64,000 bases of DNA from Herbaspirillum sp. YR522 (lineage in GTDB: Bacteria; Pseudomonadota; Gammaproteobacteria; Burkholderiales; Burkholderiaceae_D). The translations under genes were made by a program, and so were the position numbers. The notes under the pieces were generated by a model. It was not told the origin of the DNA. It worked only from the letters and a program-made list of their open reading frames with translations, and ran no database searches. Below are positions 9,044 through 18,570 of the stretch, one piece after another (the stretch's first letter is position 1; each line of letters starts with the position of its first letter). The stretch is taken from assembly GCF_000282575.1 (NCBI RefSeq), contig NZ_AKJA01000138.1, positions 1-64,000 of the forward strand, written 5' to 3'.

Positions 9044-9730
9044 TCATTCGTTGTCGTGCAGGTCGAGCGGCACTTTCTCGGGTTGTTCGGCAGGGCGCGC
9101 CAGGCCTGGCAGCAGATGGCCGAGCTTCCTGGCCTTGGTACCCAGGTAGCCGATATTGAAGGGGTTGTGGTTGGCGATGAGCGGGATACGCTCGGCTACC
9201 TTGATGCCGCTGTCTTCCAGCGCCTTGACCTTGCGCGGGTTGTTGGTCATCAGTCGCAGGCTGTTGACGCCCAGGTGGGCCAGCATCGGCAAGACGATGG
9301 TATAGCGTCGCATGTCGGCCGGAAACCCCAGTTGCTCGTTGGCCTCGACCGTATCGGCGCCGTGGTCCTGCAGGTGATAGGCGCGCACCTTGTTGAGCAG
9401 GCCGATGCCACGACCTTCCTGGCGCAGGTAGAACAGCACGCCGCGGCCTTCCTTGGCGATCTTCTCGAGCGCGGCCTCGAGCTGGGCGCCGCAATCGCAG
9501 CGCTGCGAGAACAAGGCGTCGCCAGTGAGGCATTCGGAATGCACGCGCCCCAGCACCGGCTGGCCGTCGGCGATATCGCCCAAGGTCAAGGCCAGATGTT
9601 CCTTGCCGGAAACTTCGTCATGGAAGGCATGCAACTCGAAGGTGCCCCACGGCATGGGCAGTTGGCACGAACTGACGAATTCGAGTTTTTCTTCCGGGGC
9701 TTCGGCGCCGGCCTGGATCGATAACGACAT
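9044..9730 (-). CDS. ribA: GTP cyclohydrolase II
   Basis: RibA opens GTP to 2,5-diamino-6-ribosylamino-pyrimidinone phosphate, formate and pyrophosphate, the first step of riboflavin synthesis. This is the stand-alone 228-aa enzyme without a DHBP synthase domain. The zinc-binding cysteines are C67, C78 and C80 (HSECLTGD...QRCDCG). The catalytic stretch [12 protein letters not shown] and the later [14 protein letters not shown] and [10 protein letters not shown] motifs are all intact. The ATG at 9730 gives the usual family N-terminus. The gene is followed by the CobW-type metal GTPase. Confidence 0.95.
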   Translation of the reverse strand: MSLSIQAGAEAPEEKLEFVSSCQLPMPWGTFELHAFHDEVSGKEHLALTLGDIADGQPVLGRVHSECLTGDALFSQRCDCGAQLEAALEKIAKEGRGVLFYLRQEGRGIGLLNKVRAYHLQDHGADTVEANEQLGFPADMRRYTIVLPMLAHLGVNSLRLMTNNPRKVKALEDSGIKVAERIPLIANHNPFNIGYLGTKARKLGHLLPGLARPAEQPEKVPLDLHDNE

Positions 9731-9824
9731 GACAACCTGCTTTCAATACGGATGCGGTGAACCGCGTATCTTACCTCGCGGCCGGTTTTCTTTCAGTCAT
9801 GTGCAGATGGGGCCGACCTGGGCG

Positions 9825-10718
9825 CTATTCAACTCGGCCCGGCGCCGGGCCCTTGATCACCTCATCCATCTCTGGCCCGTGCAACAGGCCACGCCATCGG
9901 GCGACCCAGCAGCAGTCATGGTCGACGCCGTCGAGCATCACCAACCTGGCCCTGCGGGCATCGGTCATGCGCAAGAGAAACGCCCGTGCCACGTCCGGCC
10001 CGACCACGTCATCCTCGGCACCGGCAAAATGCACCTGCGCAATCGTACTTACCTGGCGGGCGACGTCGCCCGGGTCCAGCGACTGGTCGAGCCTTTCCAA
10101 CCCGTCACGCCGGGTCCAGTAATCCAGGTCCAGATTGGCCGCTACGGTCACGATCGCGGCAACGTCCTTGCGGCGGGACGCCACCAGCACCGCCAGCGCG
10201 CCGCCGCCGGAATACCCCACCAACACCACCCGGGTCGAATGCGTGCTTTGCTTTTCCTGGTCGATCGCCTGGTCGATCGATGCCACGATCACCGGCGCAT
10301 AGCGCGCCGACGTCCAGTAGCGGCGCTCGCAATGGCGGCCATGCCCGGGCATGGTGTACTGGCACGGTCGGGCCAGGTAGAGCAGCTTGCCGTTGCGATC
10401 GTCGGCCAATGCCAGGCGCAACGCCAGCGGGGAACTCGGCGTCGGGTCGGCAGAGGCTTGCGAAGCGTTGAGATAGGCGCGGCCGTCTCCCTCCAGGTAG
10501 ACCACCAGCGGCCCATCGCCGGATCGCCTCGACGGAGCTGCCGCCGCGATATCGAACGCAGGAGTGTCGATCAGATAGCTTTGCCAGCCTGCGGCTTGCG
10601 TCAGCTGCCGCAACAGGTCCTGGCGATCCTGCAGCGAGGCGCACCCCGTCTGCAGCAAGCCGGCCAGTATGACCAGCCATCCCAGCACGCGCACGCTGCG
10701 CCGGCGGTGCACTCTCAT
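9825..10718 (-). CDS. Lipoprotein alpha/beta hydrolase of unknown substrate
   Basis: A 297-aa protein with a signal peptide and lipobox (LLQTGC, modified Cys26), so it is predicted to be membrane-anchored on the periplasmic side. The hydrolase core shows a nucleophile elbow GYSGGG (Ser170), an acidic residue in AGAEDDVVG (Asp236/237) and a histidine in GVDHDCC (His267), a complete candidate triad. The ATG at 10718 overlaps the stop of the upstream glycosyltransferase gene by 4 bp (ATGA), which fixes the start and shows co-transcription. It may process a glycan or acyl ester made by the same operon, but that is inference. Confidence 0.75.
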   Translation of the reverse strand: MRVHRRRSVRVLGWLVILAGLLQTGCASLQDRQDLLRQLTQAAGWQSYLIDTPAFDIAAAAPSRRSGDGPLVVYLEGDGRAYLNASQASADPTPSSPLALRLALADDRNGKLLYLARPCQYTMPGHGRHCERRYWTSARYAPVIVASIDQAIDQEKQSTHSTRVVLVGYSGGGALAVLVASRRKDVAAIVTVAANLDLDYWTRRDGLERLDQSLDPGDVARQVSTIAQVHFAGAEDDVVGPDVARAFLLRMTDARRARLVMLDGVDHDCCWVARWRGLLHGPEMDEVIKGPAPGRVE

Positions 10719-11890
10719 GCGACGAAACGGTGCAACTGCTCGGCCACCCGCGCTACCACATCGTCCCAATGGCCACGCGTGGACTGGCGGAACAAGCGCG
10801 TGCCCGGATACCACGGCGACTCCTCGCGCTCCAGCAGCCAACGCCAGTCGGGCACCATGGGCAGCATGACCCAGGTCGGCCGCCCCAGGGCGCCGGCCAG
10901 GTGCACCGGCGAGCTGTCCACCGAAATGAGCAGGTCGCATAACTGGAGCACGGCCGCTGTGTCATCGAAATCCATCAACTCGTCCCCCAGCACCTCCAAC
11001 CTCAGACCCGCAGGTGGCTTGATTGCCTGGGCGGCAGCCGGGCCCTTCTGCACCGAGATCAGACTGATGCCACGCGCCGCCATGGGCGCCAGCGGCGACA
11101 GCTGCTCCAGCGTCATGGATCGGTTGCGGTCGTTGTCATGCGTGGGGCGTCCAGCCCAGGCTAGCGCAACCCACGGACGGCGCAGCTGGTGCAACCTCTG
11201 CCGCCACCGCTGCACCCTGGTCGGATCTGCCTGCAGATAAGGCACGCTCCCGGGCAACTCCTCGAGGCGCAGGCCCAGGGCGCGCGGCAAGCTCATCATC
11301 TGGCAGTGCGCGTCGAACGGAGGCGGCAATTGTCCCTGCGGCACCACCACGTCGATTTCCGGCAAGCGGCGCGCGAATGCCGCCTGCTCGGGCTGGATCT
11401 GCACCACGATGCGCGCCTGGCTCTGGCGCCTGGCGCGCTCGACCAGGCGGATGAACTGGAAGGTGTCGCCATATCCTTGCTCGTCATGGATCAACAAGGT
11501 CTTGCCGGGCATGTGTTGTCCATTCCAGGGTGGAGCCTTGATCTTGCGATCCATGTGCCGTGTGTGGCCCAGGCTGTAGCGGTACTGGTAGTGCTGCCAG
11601 CCGCGCTCGAAATCCCCCAGCAGCAACAAGGTCTCGGCCAGGTCGAAGCGCAGGTCGACATTGCCCGGGGCGCTGTCGACCAGGCGTTGCTGGATGTCGC
11701 GCGCCGACATGACGTGTCCCTGCTGGCGCAACGACAAACCCAATGTGCGCCAGATCGGCAACGTGGCGTAACCGGCATCGATCAGTGCGCGCGCCATTCG
11801 CTCGCAGTGCTCGAATTGGCCGGCCGAAAAGGCGTCGGCCATGCGTTGCTGGTGCGCGGCAAAATCGGCGCCGTTCATCTCATCGGTCAT
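10715..11890 (-). CDS. TPR protein with GT9-like (heptosyltransferase-fold) glycosyltransferase domain
   Basis: A 391-aa protein with N-terminal tetratricopeptide-like helices (~5-120) and a C-terminal GT-B glycosyltransferase domain resembling family 9. The C-terminal donor-site signature SVDSSPVHLAGALGRPTWVMLP starts near residue 322. The ATG at 11890 sits in an 11-bp overlap with the end of the sulfotransferase gene, and the stop overlaps the next gene by 4 bp, so three genes are translationally coupled. Proteins of this architecture are often found near surface adhesins; an autotransporter lies upstream here. Sugar and acceptor are unknown. Confidence 0.8.
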   Translation of the reverse strand: MTDEMNGADFAAHQQRMADAFSAGQFEHCERMARALIDAGYATLPIWRTLGLSLRQQGHVMSARDIQQRLVDSAPGNVDLRFDLAETLLLLGDFERGWQHYQYRYSLGHTRHMDRKIKAPPWNGQHMPGKTLLIHDEQGYGDTFQFIRLVERARRQSQARIVVQIQPEQAAFARRLPEIDVVVPQGQLPPPFDAHCQMMSLPRALGLRLEELPGSVPYLQADPTRVQRWRQRLHQLRRPWVALAWAGRPTHDNDRNRSMTLEQLSPLAPMAARGISLISVQKGPAAAQAIKPPAGLRLEVLGDELMDFDDTAAVLQLCDLLISVDSSPVHLAGALGRPTWVMLPMVPDWRWLLEREESPWYPGTRLFRQSTRGHWDDVVARVAEQLHRFVA

Positions 11891-14015
11891 GGGTGACCCC
11901 GTTTGCGTGCGGTTCGCGCAGTGCCTCCCGCAGTACCGACAGCACCGGCGAGGACGGCAGCACGGCGGCCAGTGCGGCGGCCTCCCGGCGCCTGAGTGCC
12001 AGTTGCGCATGCGCCGGAAGCCGGCAAGGCACGCCGCGAAAGGCGGCGACCTGCGCTGCCACCTGTGCTGGATCGGCGAGCAGCCGGGCGTGATCGATCT
12101 CCAGCAATTGCCCCGCCGGCAGGTGCGAGGTCCAATGCTGCACCAGCCGCTCGTGCCGGCGATGATAGACACCCAGCTCGGGCAGCGCGCGGGGAAAGGC
12201 GGGACCGAATCCCGGCGGCTCCCGATAGCCTGCCAAACAGGTCTCGACCGGGTCGCGCCGGCAGACGATGAAACGCGCTGCGGGGAACACCCGGACGATG
12301 AAGCCGACCAGCAGCGAATTGACGTGGCAGGCGTCGACCAGGTCATCAGTGGGGGCGGCGCAATCAAGATAGTATTGCGCGAGCTCGGCGTAATCGTCGT
12401 CGCTCAGCTCGAGCGCGATCTCCAGGCTGCTGGCCAACGGTTGCTGGTCCTGTGCGAGGCTGGCGAGGATATGCCCCATCAGGTCGTAGCGGTCTTGACC
12501 GGCAAATGCGCCACCGCACAACATCGAACGTATCAGGTCCGCGCCGCAGTGCGGCATGCCGAGCACGAACACTGGCGAGTCCGTGGCATGATTGCGCGCC
12601 ACGGTGGCAGGCAACGACCAGCTGGCGATCGAATGTTCGACCAATGCGGCAAACTGTCCTGCGTCGAATGGATGCGCTCGCGCTTCCAGTGCATTGGCCA
12701 TCCCATAGGCGGCCAATGCCGCATCGCCATCGCCGCCGGCGAGCATGGCGTGCCCCCATGCACGATGCAACGCCACGCTGTCGCGCCATCCCCTGCCCTG
12801 CTGTCGACCTTGTTCCCGCATGGCATGCAGTCGATCGATGTCATGCGGCGCCAGCGCTTGCCCCGTCAGTTCTGCCAAGGCCTGCCAGGCAGTGGCGCTG
12901 GATGGCACCTGATCCAGCAGCCTTCCCAGGTCAAGACAGGCTTGTTCGGCCTGTCCGGTGCGCGCCAGCGCCTGCGCATGTGCAATCGACACGACGGGTT
13001 CCTGCCGCGCGACGGCGTCGCGTGCGCGCCCGGTAGCCGCCAGGGCTTGCGTGTCGTGGCCGCGCATGGCGTACAGGCGCGCCTGCAGCAAGTGATCGCG
13101 CCACTGCCGTGGCCCGGGCAATGCCTGCATGGCTTCCTCTGCCGCCAGCAGGTCGCCGCTATCGAGCAGCAGGTCCACGCGCAGGCGCAACGCCTCCTCG
13201 CAGGCGGGACTGAAACTGAGGAGCTTGTCCACTTCCCGCAGCGCACCTGGTATCCGTGCGCGTTGCGCGTGGAGACGGGCCAAGACGAGATACGCTGCAA
13301 TGTTCTGCGGGTTCAAATCGAGCACCTGCCGTGCGCTCTCGGCGGCGGCGTCGAACTGGCCCAGTTCCAGTTGCAGGCTGGCCAGATTGGCGTAGGCCGC
13401 TTCATGCATGGGATCGCGCTCGATGGCTGCCGCGTAGCTCAGCATGGCCTCGTCGAGGCTTCCCATCAGCTGTCTGGTATTGCCCAGGTTGTTGAGCACG
13501 TCCGCATTGTCGGGGGCCGCGGCGGCGGCGGCCGTCAACAGTTCGGCACTGGCATCGAGCTGCCCGGCTTGCTGCAGGATGATGCCCAGGTTGCACGACG
13601 CCGCCGGGTGACCGGGCGACAGCGCCAGGGCCTTGCGGGCTGCCTGCTGCGCGCGCCCCAGCAATCCGGCCTGGCGACTGACCTCGGCATTGTTACTGTG
13701 AAAATCAGCCGAGGCGCCAGGCTGCGCGCAGGTCAGTTCCAGCAGCCGCAACGCATCTGCGATATTGCCTTCGGCATGCGCCATCAGGCCGAGCAAGTGC
13801 AGCGCCGGTGCATGCAATGGCGCTACCTGCAATACCTGCTCGCACAGCATCGAGGCCTGGGCCGGCTGGCCGGCACGCCAATGGGCATAGGCCGTTTCCA
13901 GGGACTGATCGATCCTGGTCAGGGCGCTGGTCAGTCGCGCGGCCTCGGCCAGTGGCGTTAGTTGCGACGGCAGTGGCGGCGGCGAGCGATCGGGCCGTGA
14001 TCTTTTGTCGGACAA
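11880..14015 (-). CDS. TPR-repeat sulfotransferase-family protein with altered PAPS loop
   Basis: A 711-aa protein. Tandem TPR repeats fill ~40-430, followed by a sulfotransferase domain. A TTG start at 14015 is chosen because AAGGAG lies 6 nt upstream; an in-frame ATG at 14075 lacks such a site. The 3'-phosphate-binding stretch is conserved (ARFIVCRRDPVETCLAGY, ~577), but the 5'-phosphosulfate loop, normally G-M-P-R-S-G-T-T, reads GMPHCGAD (~483). Activity on PAPS is therefore doubtful. It is the first gene of the three-gene overlapping operon and follows the autotransporter terminator. Confidence 0.78.
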   Translation of the reverse strand: MSDKRSRPDRSPPPLPSQLTPLAEAARLTSALTRIDQSLETAYAHWRAGQPAQASMLCEQVLQVAPLHAPALHLLGLMAHAEGNIADALRLLELTCAQPGASADFHSNNAEVSRQAGLLGRAQQAARKALALSPGHPAASCNLGIILQQAGQLDASAELLTAAAAAAPDNADVLNNLGNTRQLMGSLDEAMLSYAAAIERDPMHEAAYANLASLQLELGQFDAAAESARQVLDLNPQNIAAYLVLARLHAQRARIPGALREVDKLLSFSPACEEALRLRVDLLLDSGDLLAAEEAMQALPGPRQWRDHLLQARLYAMRGHDTQALAATGRARDAVARQEPVVSIAHAQALARTGQAEQACLDLGRLLDQVPSSATAWQALAELTGQALAPHDIDRLHAMREQGRQQGRGWRDSVALHRAWGHAMLAGGDGDAALAAYGMANALEARAHPFDAGQFAALVEHSIASWSLPATVARNHATDSPVFVLGMPHCGADLIRSMLCGGAFAGQDRYDLMGHILASLAQDQQPLASSLEIALELSDDDYAELAQYYLDCAAPTDDLVDACHVNSLLVGFIVRVFPAARFIVCRRDPVETCLAGYREPPGFGPAFPRALPELGVYHRRHERLVQHWTSHLPAGQLLEIDHARLLADPAQVAAQVAAFRGVPCRLPAHAQLALRRREAAALAAVLPSSPVLSVLREALREPHANGVTHDR

Positions 14016-14084
14016 CCGGAGCTCCTTGCGAACGAAAGGCCGGACAACGATGTTACCCGAATGGCGCGTCCTCATCGGAGGACG

Positions 14085-14113
14085 AAAAAAAGGCCCGGCA
14101 TGCAGCCGGGCCT
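14085..14113 (-). terminator. Intrinsic terminator of the autotransporter gene
   Basis: AGGCCCGGC / GCCGGGCCT forms a 9-bp GC-rich stem with a 5-nt loop, and a run of seven T residues follows on the minus strand. It lies 20 bp after the autotransporter stop and separates that gene from the TPR operon. Confidence 0.9.
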
Positions 14114-14132
14114 GGTCAATCCTGCTGCGCGA

Positions 14133-16256
14133 TCAGAAATCGTAGCGCATCTTGACCGAGGCGGTCTGGCTTCGGAAGCGGGAGCGCAGGTCACCTTCGT
14201 AGCCGACCGCATACGACAGGTTATTGCTGCGCTGTAGCGTGCCACGCAACACGATGTGCGCCCCATCCTTGGGCAGCCGTTCGGCGGTCGACACAAAGCT
14301 TACGCCTCCCATGCTGGAGGTGGTGGCAATGGCATCGTTGCTGAACGAATGCACCCAGCCGGTTTGCCAGTCGCCGGTCAAACGGCCCCAGCCGGTGTCG
14401 GTATAACTGCTCAGGCGCACCCCCAGTTCGCTGTCGAGGTTACTGAAGCCCTGGCGTTGCACGTTCAGGCTCGCCGCACCCAATCCGCTTTCGCTATAGC
14501 CGTCGTTGCTGATGCGGGCCGCTTGCAGCGAGAGCAACGGGGTGACGGTCAATCCTGCCGACATCGGCAAGTCGTAACCGGTCTCCAGCTTGGCCTGGGC
14601 CTGCCAGCCGCGATAGCTGGCGCTGGCGGTGCCCAGGAAATCGACCGCGCGCGCCTGGTCGTAGTTGTTGCGCGCCACCGAAGCGATACCGCTGAGATAG
14701 CCTTGGCCGCCACGCGGGCGCCATGAACCATAGGCGGCCAGCTGGTAGCTGTCCAGCTTGACGTCGCTGCCGGTGTTGCTGCCCTCGCCCTTGAGGTCGT
14801 TATGCAACCAGGCCAGGGCACCGCCCAGGACCACCTGCGGGCCCAACTGGCGGTCCGCACCGAGGATCAGTCCATAGCCGGAGGAATGGAAACCGCCCGC
14901 TTGTCCGGTGCCGTTCATGGATGCTTTGTTACCCAGCAACTGTCCCCACAGGCCGGTGCCGTCGGTCGACGAGCCGGCCGCCTTGGCCGTGGGCCTTCCA
15001 GCCAGCAGCGTCACTTGCCGTTGCGAGATGGCGCCGGACGACAGCGCGTATGAAGCGCCCCCGGACAACGCTTGCGGCAGTGGTGTCGGACCCGACAGCT
15101 GCTGCAGGGCACGCCCCTGGGGCGCTGCCTGCAACATCGACAGGCCGGTCAGGATCAACGCGTAGTCAGCATTGCCGGACAGCCTGTCAAGTACCGGCCC
15201 GATGGGCACGGCCGAGCCGCCGACGCCGTTTGCCCTGGATGTCCAGTTCGATGCCACGGGCGCCGCAGGTATCGATGGCGAGGAAGGATCGGTCGGGGCG
15301 ACGATCTGGCTCAATGTGACGACGAGGTTGTTGCCGCTCACCGCACTGGTCACCGAATACCCTGCCGCCGATGCTACCGCAGTGCTGGTCACCCCCCCGG
15401 CCGCCGTGATGATGGTATAGGAGGTGGCGTTCTGGCCACTGACAGGCACCAGCACGATGGTGCCGCCGTTGAGCGTAGCCGTGCCCGAGATGGACAAGCG
15501 CGGGAACGCGCTGGCGGAAGTCGCCGCGAAGATCAGTGAGCCGCCCGTTTGCAGGTAATTGCCCGAGACGCTGCGGTTACGCACGAACTTGAGCGTGGCG
15601 CCGTTATTGAACACCTTGTTGGAGGCACTGACCGTCATGTTGCTGTCGAGCAGAGTGCTGCCACCGGCAAATTCGATATCGCCGGCATTGTTGTAGACCA
15701 CCGCATTGTTGCCGCCGCCGGTGATGGTTCCGAAGCCGTTGGCAGCGCCCACGATGGTCATGTTGCCGGTGTTATAGGCAGAAATGGAGCCGTAGATGGT
15801 GCCATTGTTGACGATGGTGCCGATGCGGATATTCTCGGCGATGGCCCAGGCGCTCGGCGACATGATCAGGCCATTGTTGACCAGGGTGTCGATGCCGCGG
15901 CTTTGCGTCCACACGGCGACGTAGGTGTCGGTGATGGTGCCGTTATTGACCAGCAACGACAGGGGCGAGCCCGAACCGGTGACACCCACACCGGCGGTAA
16001 AACCGTTGAAATTGCCGCCCACACCATCGATGGTGGCATTGTTGGTCAAGGTGCCGCCCGCGTTGGACCAGGTCAGTCCCTGCGTGCAAGAGGTATTGAC
16101 TACCGCGACGTTGGTACCGCAAGGCGCGGCCGACGCCTCCAGGGTCGCCGTCAGGGCCAGCGCCGAAGCGCCGATGACAATACTATTTCGAACAGTGGAA
16201 CGGGGCCTGGAAAAACAGGCAGGCCTTCTGGCTGCGTGACTGCGACTACCCGACAT
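14133..16256 (-). CDS. Autotransporter with C-terminal beta-barrel domain
   Basis: A 707-aa type Va autotransporter. A long signal peptide (~1-44, cleavage near EASAA) is followed by a passenger rich in short repeats such as VNNGTI and NNAT, typical of a beta-helix (~45-430), and a C-terminal autotransporter beta-domain (~440-707) that ends with the outer-membrane signature YDF. The barrel contains the usual LGADRQLG and GYEGDLR stretches. The start is supported by AGGGA 8 nt upstream of the ATG. It is probably a surface adhesin or a surface-exposed passenger. The TPR glycosyltransferase operon directly downstream could modify it. Confidence 0.88.
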   Translation of the reverse strand: MSGSRSHAARRPACFSRPRSTVRNSIVIGASALALTATLEASAAPCGTNVAVVNTSCTQGLTWSNAGGTLTNNATIDGVGGNFNGFTAGVGVTGSGSPLSLLVNNGTITDTYVAVWTQSRGIDTLVNNGLIMSPSAWAIAENIRIGTIVNNGTIYGSISAYNTGNMTIVGAANGFGTITGGGNNAVVYNNAGDIEFAGGSTLLDSNMTVSASNKVFNNGATLKFVRNRSVSGNYLQTGGSLIFAATSASAFPRLSISGTATLNGGTIVLVPVSGQNATSYTIITAAGGVTSTAVASAAGYSVTSAVSGNNLVVTLSQIVAPTDPSSPSIPAAPVASNWTSRANGVGGSAVPIGPVLDRLSGNADYALILTGLSMLQAAPQGRALQQLSGPTPLPQALSGGASYALSSGAISQRQVTLLAGRPTAKAAGSSTDGTGLWGQLLGNKASMNGTGQAGGFHSSGYGLILGADRQLGPQVVLGGALAWLHNDLKGEGSNTGSDVKLDSYQLAAYGSWRPRGGQGYLSGIASVARNNYDQARAVDFLGTASASYRGWQAQAKLETGYDLPMSAGLTVTPLLSLQAARISNDGYSESGLGAASLNVQRQGFSNLDSELGVRLSSYTDTGWGRLTGDWQTGWVHSFSNDAIATTSSMGGVSFVSTAERLPKDGAHIVLRGTLQRSNNLSYAVGYEGDLRSRFRSQTASVKMRYDF

Positions 16257-16670
16257 TACAATTTCCCTGGAAGCGTCGATGGGATCACCACCGCCATGAG
16301 TAGGTATTCTTGTTGTATCTATAAGTTTTCATTATTGTTGTCATTTGTCATGAGTATGCCTGCTCCTCCTCCGCGCCAAGCCCAAAAATAAAAAGGGTTT
16401 TATTCCTTTATTCCAGCTCAGGAGGGCCGACGAAACGAAACGTCTTGACGTCTATCTTGCGCCGCTTGCGCCCCCGGACAACAGGCCTGCTCACCCTGCC
16501 GACTCCGCTGCCCGGCAGCGACAAGGGGACTAACGTGCAGCACGTTCGTAGTTGGTGGCAGGCCTGGGCGTTTGCATCTTCGACCACCAGAGTGCCTTGC
16601 TGCGATCATGCCCGGCGTGCGGGCAATCAAACGCTGCCGGATTGCCCAGCGATGGCGCCAATGCCTCACG
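16257..16670. other. Intergenic stretch, no gene recognised
   Basis: 414 bp between the autotransporter start and the 3' end of the first peptidase gene. The part near 16300-16410 is AT-rich and presumably holds the leftward autotransporter promoter. Short open frames here show no recognisable protein features. Confidence 0.5.
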
Positions 16671-17639
16671 TCATTTCGGCGGTCGCCAATTGGACATCAC
16701 CCATTCTTGCCTTGGCGGTTCCCAATTGGACTTCACCCATACTGTCCCGGATTGATCGGTGGAGTTGGTGGAGGCAATGGCTGGCCCCGGCCTGGAAGGA
16801 TGGGTGGCATTGGTCGAATCTGGCTGACTGCCTGCCGCTTTTCCGCTGAAGAGTCCTTTGACCAGTTCCCAGATGGGACGCATGTTTACCCCACTGTTGG
16901 TATCCCGCCCGGAACCAAAATTCAACGCGACGACCTTGTGCGAGTCGGCTGAAATCACGGGAGCTCCGGATGCTCCCGACGCTGAGTCAGCCGTGTAGTC
17001 AACCGACTCACGGGGGTAGCGTGGATCAATGTCCCTATCCACATAGACGCGATTGACACGACTAGGTTGCGCTCGACCGCTAGCGTCGTCGGAGAGCGTG
17101 ATCGTCTTGTGAAATTGCGTCTCCAACGTGCCGTCGGGGTGATGCTTTTCCACCCTGCCATGCTGAGGAAGATAGATTTTCTGGCCTGGCTTTGCCCCTT
17201 CGGCATCTAATTCGAGATAGCCGAATTGCTTCATCTTGTCGACCTGCGACGGATCAAACGTGATAACTGCAACATCAAGCCTTTGCTTGGTGCTTATATC
17301 AGGGCGCAAGCTTCGCTCCCAGGGGGCAGGGCTATAACGGACAAGCTCTTCGGCATTTACGCTCGTGACCCTGCCGGCAGGATCGGTAAATTGCATGCTG
17401 TAGTCGCGCATATCTGGCGTCGTCAGGACATGTGCGTTGGTCATCACGTGATTGCCCGGACCGACGCGAAAAACCGTGCCTGCTTCTCCTGTTTTGTTAT
17501 TTACAATCCGGCCGACCGACAAGGAATGTCTAAATTTTTCATTATCTGTTAGTGCCACCTGCGATGCAGGTATTCGATCGTCCTTATTGAAAACGGCTCG
17601 ACCGGATCTGTTAGATATTCCTGGATCCTGCCTTGCCAA
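16671..17639 (-). CDS. Trypsin-fold serine peptidase, 5' end cut off by a transposon
   Basis: The remaining frame encodes 322 aa from a TTG codon, with a serine-protease core: TNAHV (His70), LDVAV (Asp122) and GASGAP (Ser224). It is a paralogue of the gene ending at 27464. There is no signal peptide in what remains. The C-terminus carries a 12-residue repeat (VKSNWEPP / VMSNWRPP), encoded by a 19-bp imperfect direct repeat at 16686 and 16722. The frame stays open upstream of the TTG to the transposon edge at 17656. The first ten codons lie on the other side of the element (26875-26904), so this gene is interrupted and may be expressed poorly or not at all. Confidence 0.8.
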   Translation of the reverse strand: MARQDPGISNRSGRAVFNKDDRIPASQVALTDNEKFRHSLSVGRIVNNKTGEAGTVFRVGPGNHVMTNAHVLTTPDMRDYSMQFTDPAGRVTSVNAEELVRYSPAPWERSLRPDISTKQRLDVAVITFDPSQVDKMKQFGYLELDAEGAKPGQKIYLPQHGRVEKHHPDGTLETQFHKTITLSDDASGRAQPSRVNRVYVDRDIDPRYPRESVDYTADSASGASGAPVISADSHKVVALNFGSGRDTNSGVNMRPIWELVKGLFSGKAAGSQPDSTNATHPSRPGPAIASTNSTDQSGTVWVKSNWEPPRQEWVMSNWRPPK

Positions 17640-17651
17640 TGGACTTGCTGC

Positions 17652-17656
17652 AAAAC
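17652..17656. repeat. Left copy of 5-bp target-site duplication AAAAC
   Basis: AAAAC directly precedes the TG that opens the transposon. The same five bases directly follow the CA that closes it at 26874. Confidence 0.85.
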
Positions 17657-17747
17657 TGCATATTTCGGCCCCTCATGGACACCTAGTTCGGTCAGAGGTG
17701 GACACTCACTTTGGAACCAGCTGGGCAGCATGCCGGCGAGCTGGACA
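17657..17747. repeat. Left terminal inverted repeat and transposase-binding blocks
   Basis: The end holds TGCATATTTC at 17657, GGACACCTAGTTCGG at 17677-17691, AGGTGGACA at 17696-17704 and AGCTGGACA at 17739-17747. Multiple TGGACA-type sites are usual for IS21-family ends. A further GGCTATCTGGACA lies at 17775-17787. Confidence 0.85.
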
Positions 17748-17811
17748 CACTGCCGACAACTCGACCACCGAAACGGCTATCTGGACAACCGTTTCGGCGA
17801 TGTAGACACTG

Positions 17812-18570
17812 TTATGTCTCAGCAATCATTTTCTTACCTTGCAATTTCCTCATTGACTCCCCTTTAAGTTGGATCTTGTAGGCTTGGTGAACAACACGAT
17901 CCAGGACCGCATCCGCGATCGTCGGATCAGGGAAGATGCCATGCCACTTTTCCATTGGATATTGGCTGGTAATGAGTACCGAGCCTGTACGAGAACGTCT
18001 GTCGACCACGTCAAGCAGCACTTGCGCCGCTGCAGGAGTCATCTCCCCCATTCCGAAATCATCCAGGATAAGCAGAGCAGGCTTATAAAGTTGCGCCTTC
18101 AGTGATGGGAGCGATCCATCGAGCTGCGCTTCCACAACAGCAGCATACAGATCCGACACCCTATGGAACGCGACGGGCATCGCAAGCCGGCATGCCTGTT
18201 GGCCAAAGGCCGAACCTAGCCAGGTTTTTCCAACACCTGTGGCGCCCAGAATGATCAGATTCTGGTGTCGCGAGATCCAGCTGCAAGTTGACAAGGCTGC
18301 CACAAGTGTCTTATCTAGCCCGCGAGAGGCACGTGCATCAAGATCTTCCAATGAAGCCGCCTCAGGGAAGTTGGCAACTTTGATCAGCCTATTGAGCTTG
18401 CGTGACTTCCTGGAGGCAGTCTCGGCCTCAAGAAGCATCCCCAAGCGATCGTCAAAGGCAATGTTCTGCAGCTTCGGCTGCTGCGCTTGGAGTTCATAAG
18501 CTTCGGCCATGGCCGGGAGCTTCAATTCGCGGAGCTGGGTGGTGTTTTGTGGTTGACTACTCATGGTCAT
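17812..18570 (-). CDS. istB: IS21-family helper ATPase IstB
   Basis: A 252-aa AAA+ ATPase that activates the IstA transposase and selects target DNA. Walker A is GATGVGKT (109-116) and Walker B is LLILDDFG (~167-173); a Q-S/T-S sensor-like TSQYP follows. The length is normal for IstB. Its ATG at 18570 overlaps the istA stop by 4 bp (ATGA); the ATG two codons later (18564) has better spacing from a GGAG and could be the true start. It appears intact, so the element may still be mobile. Confidence 0.95.
   Translation of the reverse strand: MTMSSQPQNTTQLRELKLPAMAEAYELQAQQPKLQNIAFDDRLGMLLEAETASRKSRKLNRLIKVANFPEAASLEDLDARASRGLDKTLVAALSTCSWISRHQNLIILGATGVGKTWLGSAFGQQACRLAMPVAFHRVSDLYAAVVEAQLDGSLPSLKAQLYKPALLILDDFGMGEMTPAAAQVLLDVVDRRSRTGSVLITSQYPMEKWHGIFPDPTIADAVLDRVVHQAYKIQLKGESMRKLQGKKMIAET

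Noticed and set aside
11891-12367. N-terminal extension of the glycosyltransferase frame
   Set aside because: It overlaps the conserved end of the sulfotransferase gene and has no family similarity; the ATG at 11890 in the 11-bp overlap is the better start.
16418-16849. Overlapping short frames with a CPACG sequence
   Set aside because: They lie over the 3' end of the peptidase gene and the repeat there; no complete zinc finger or start site supports a gene.
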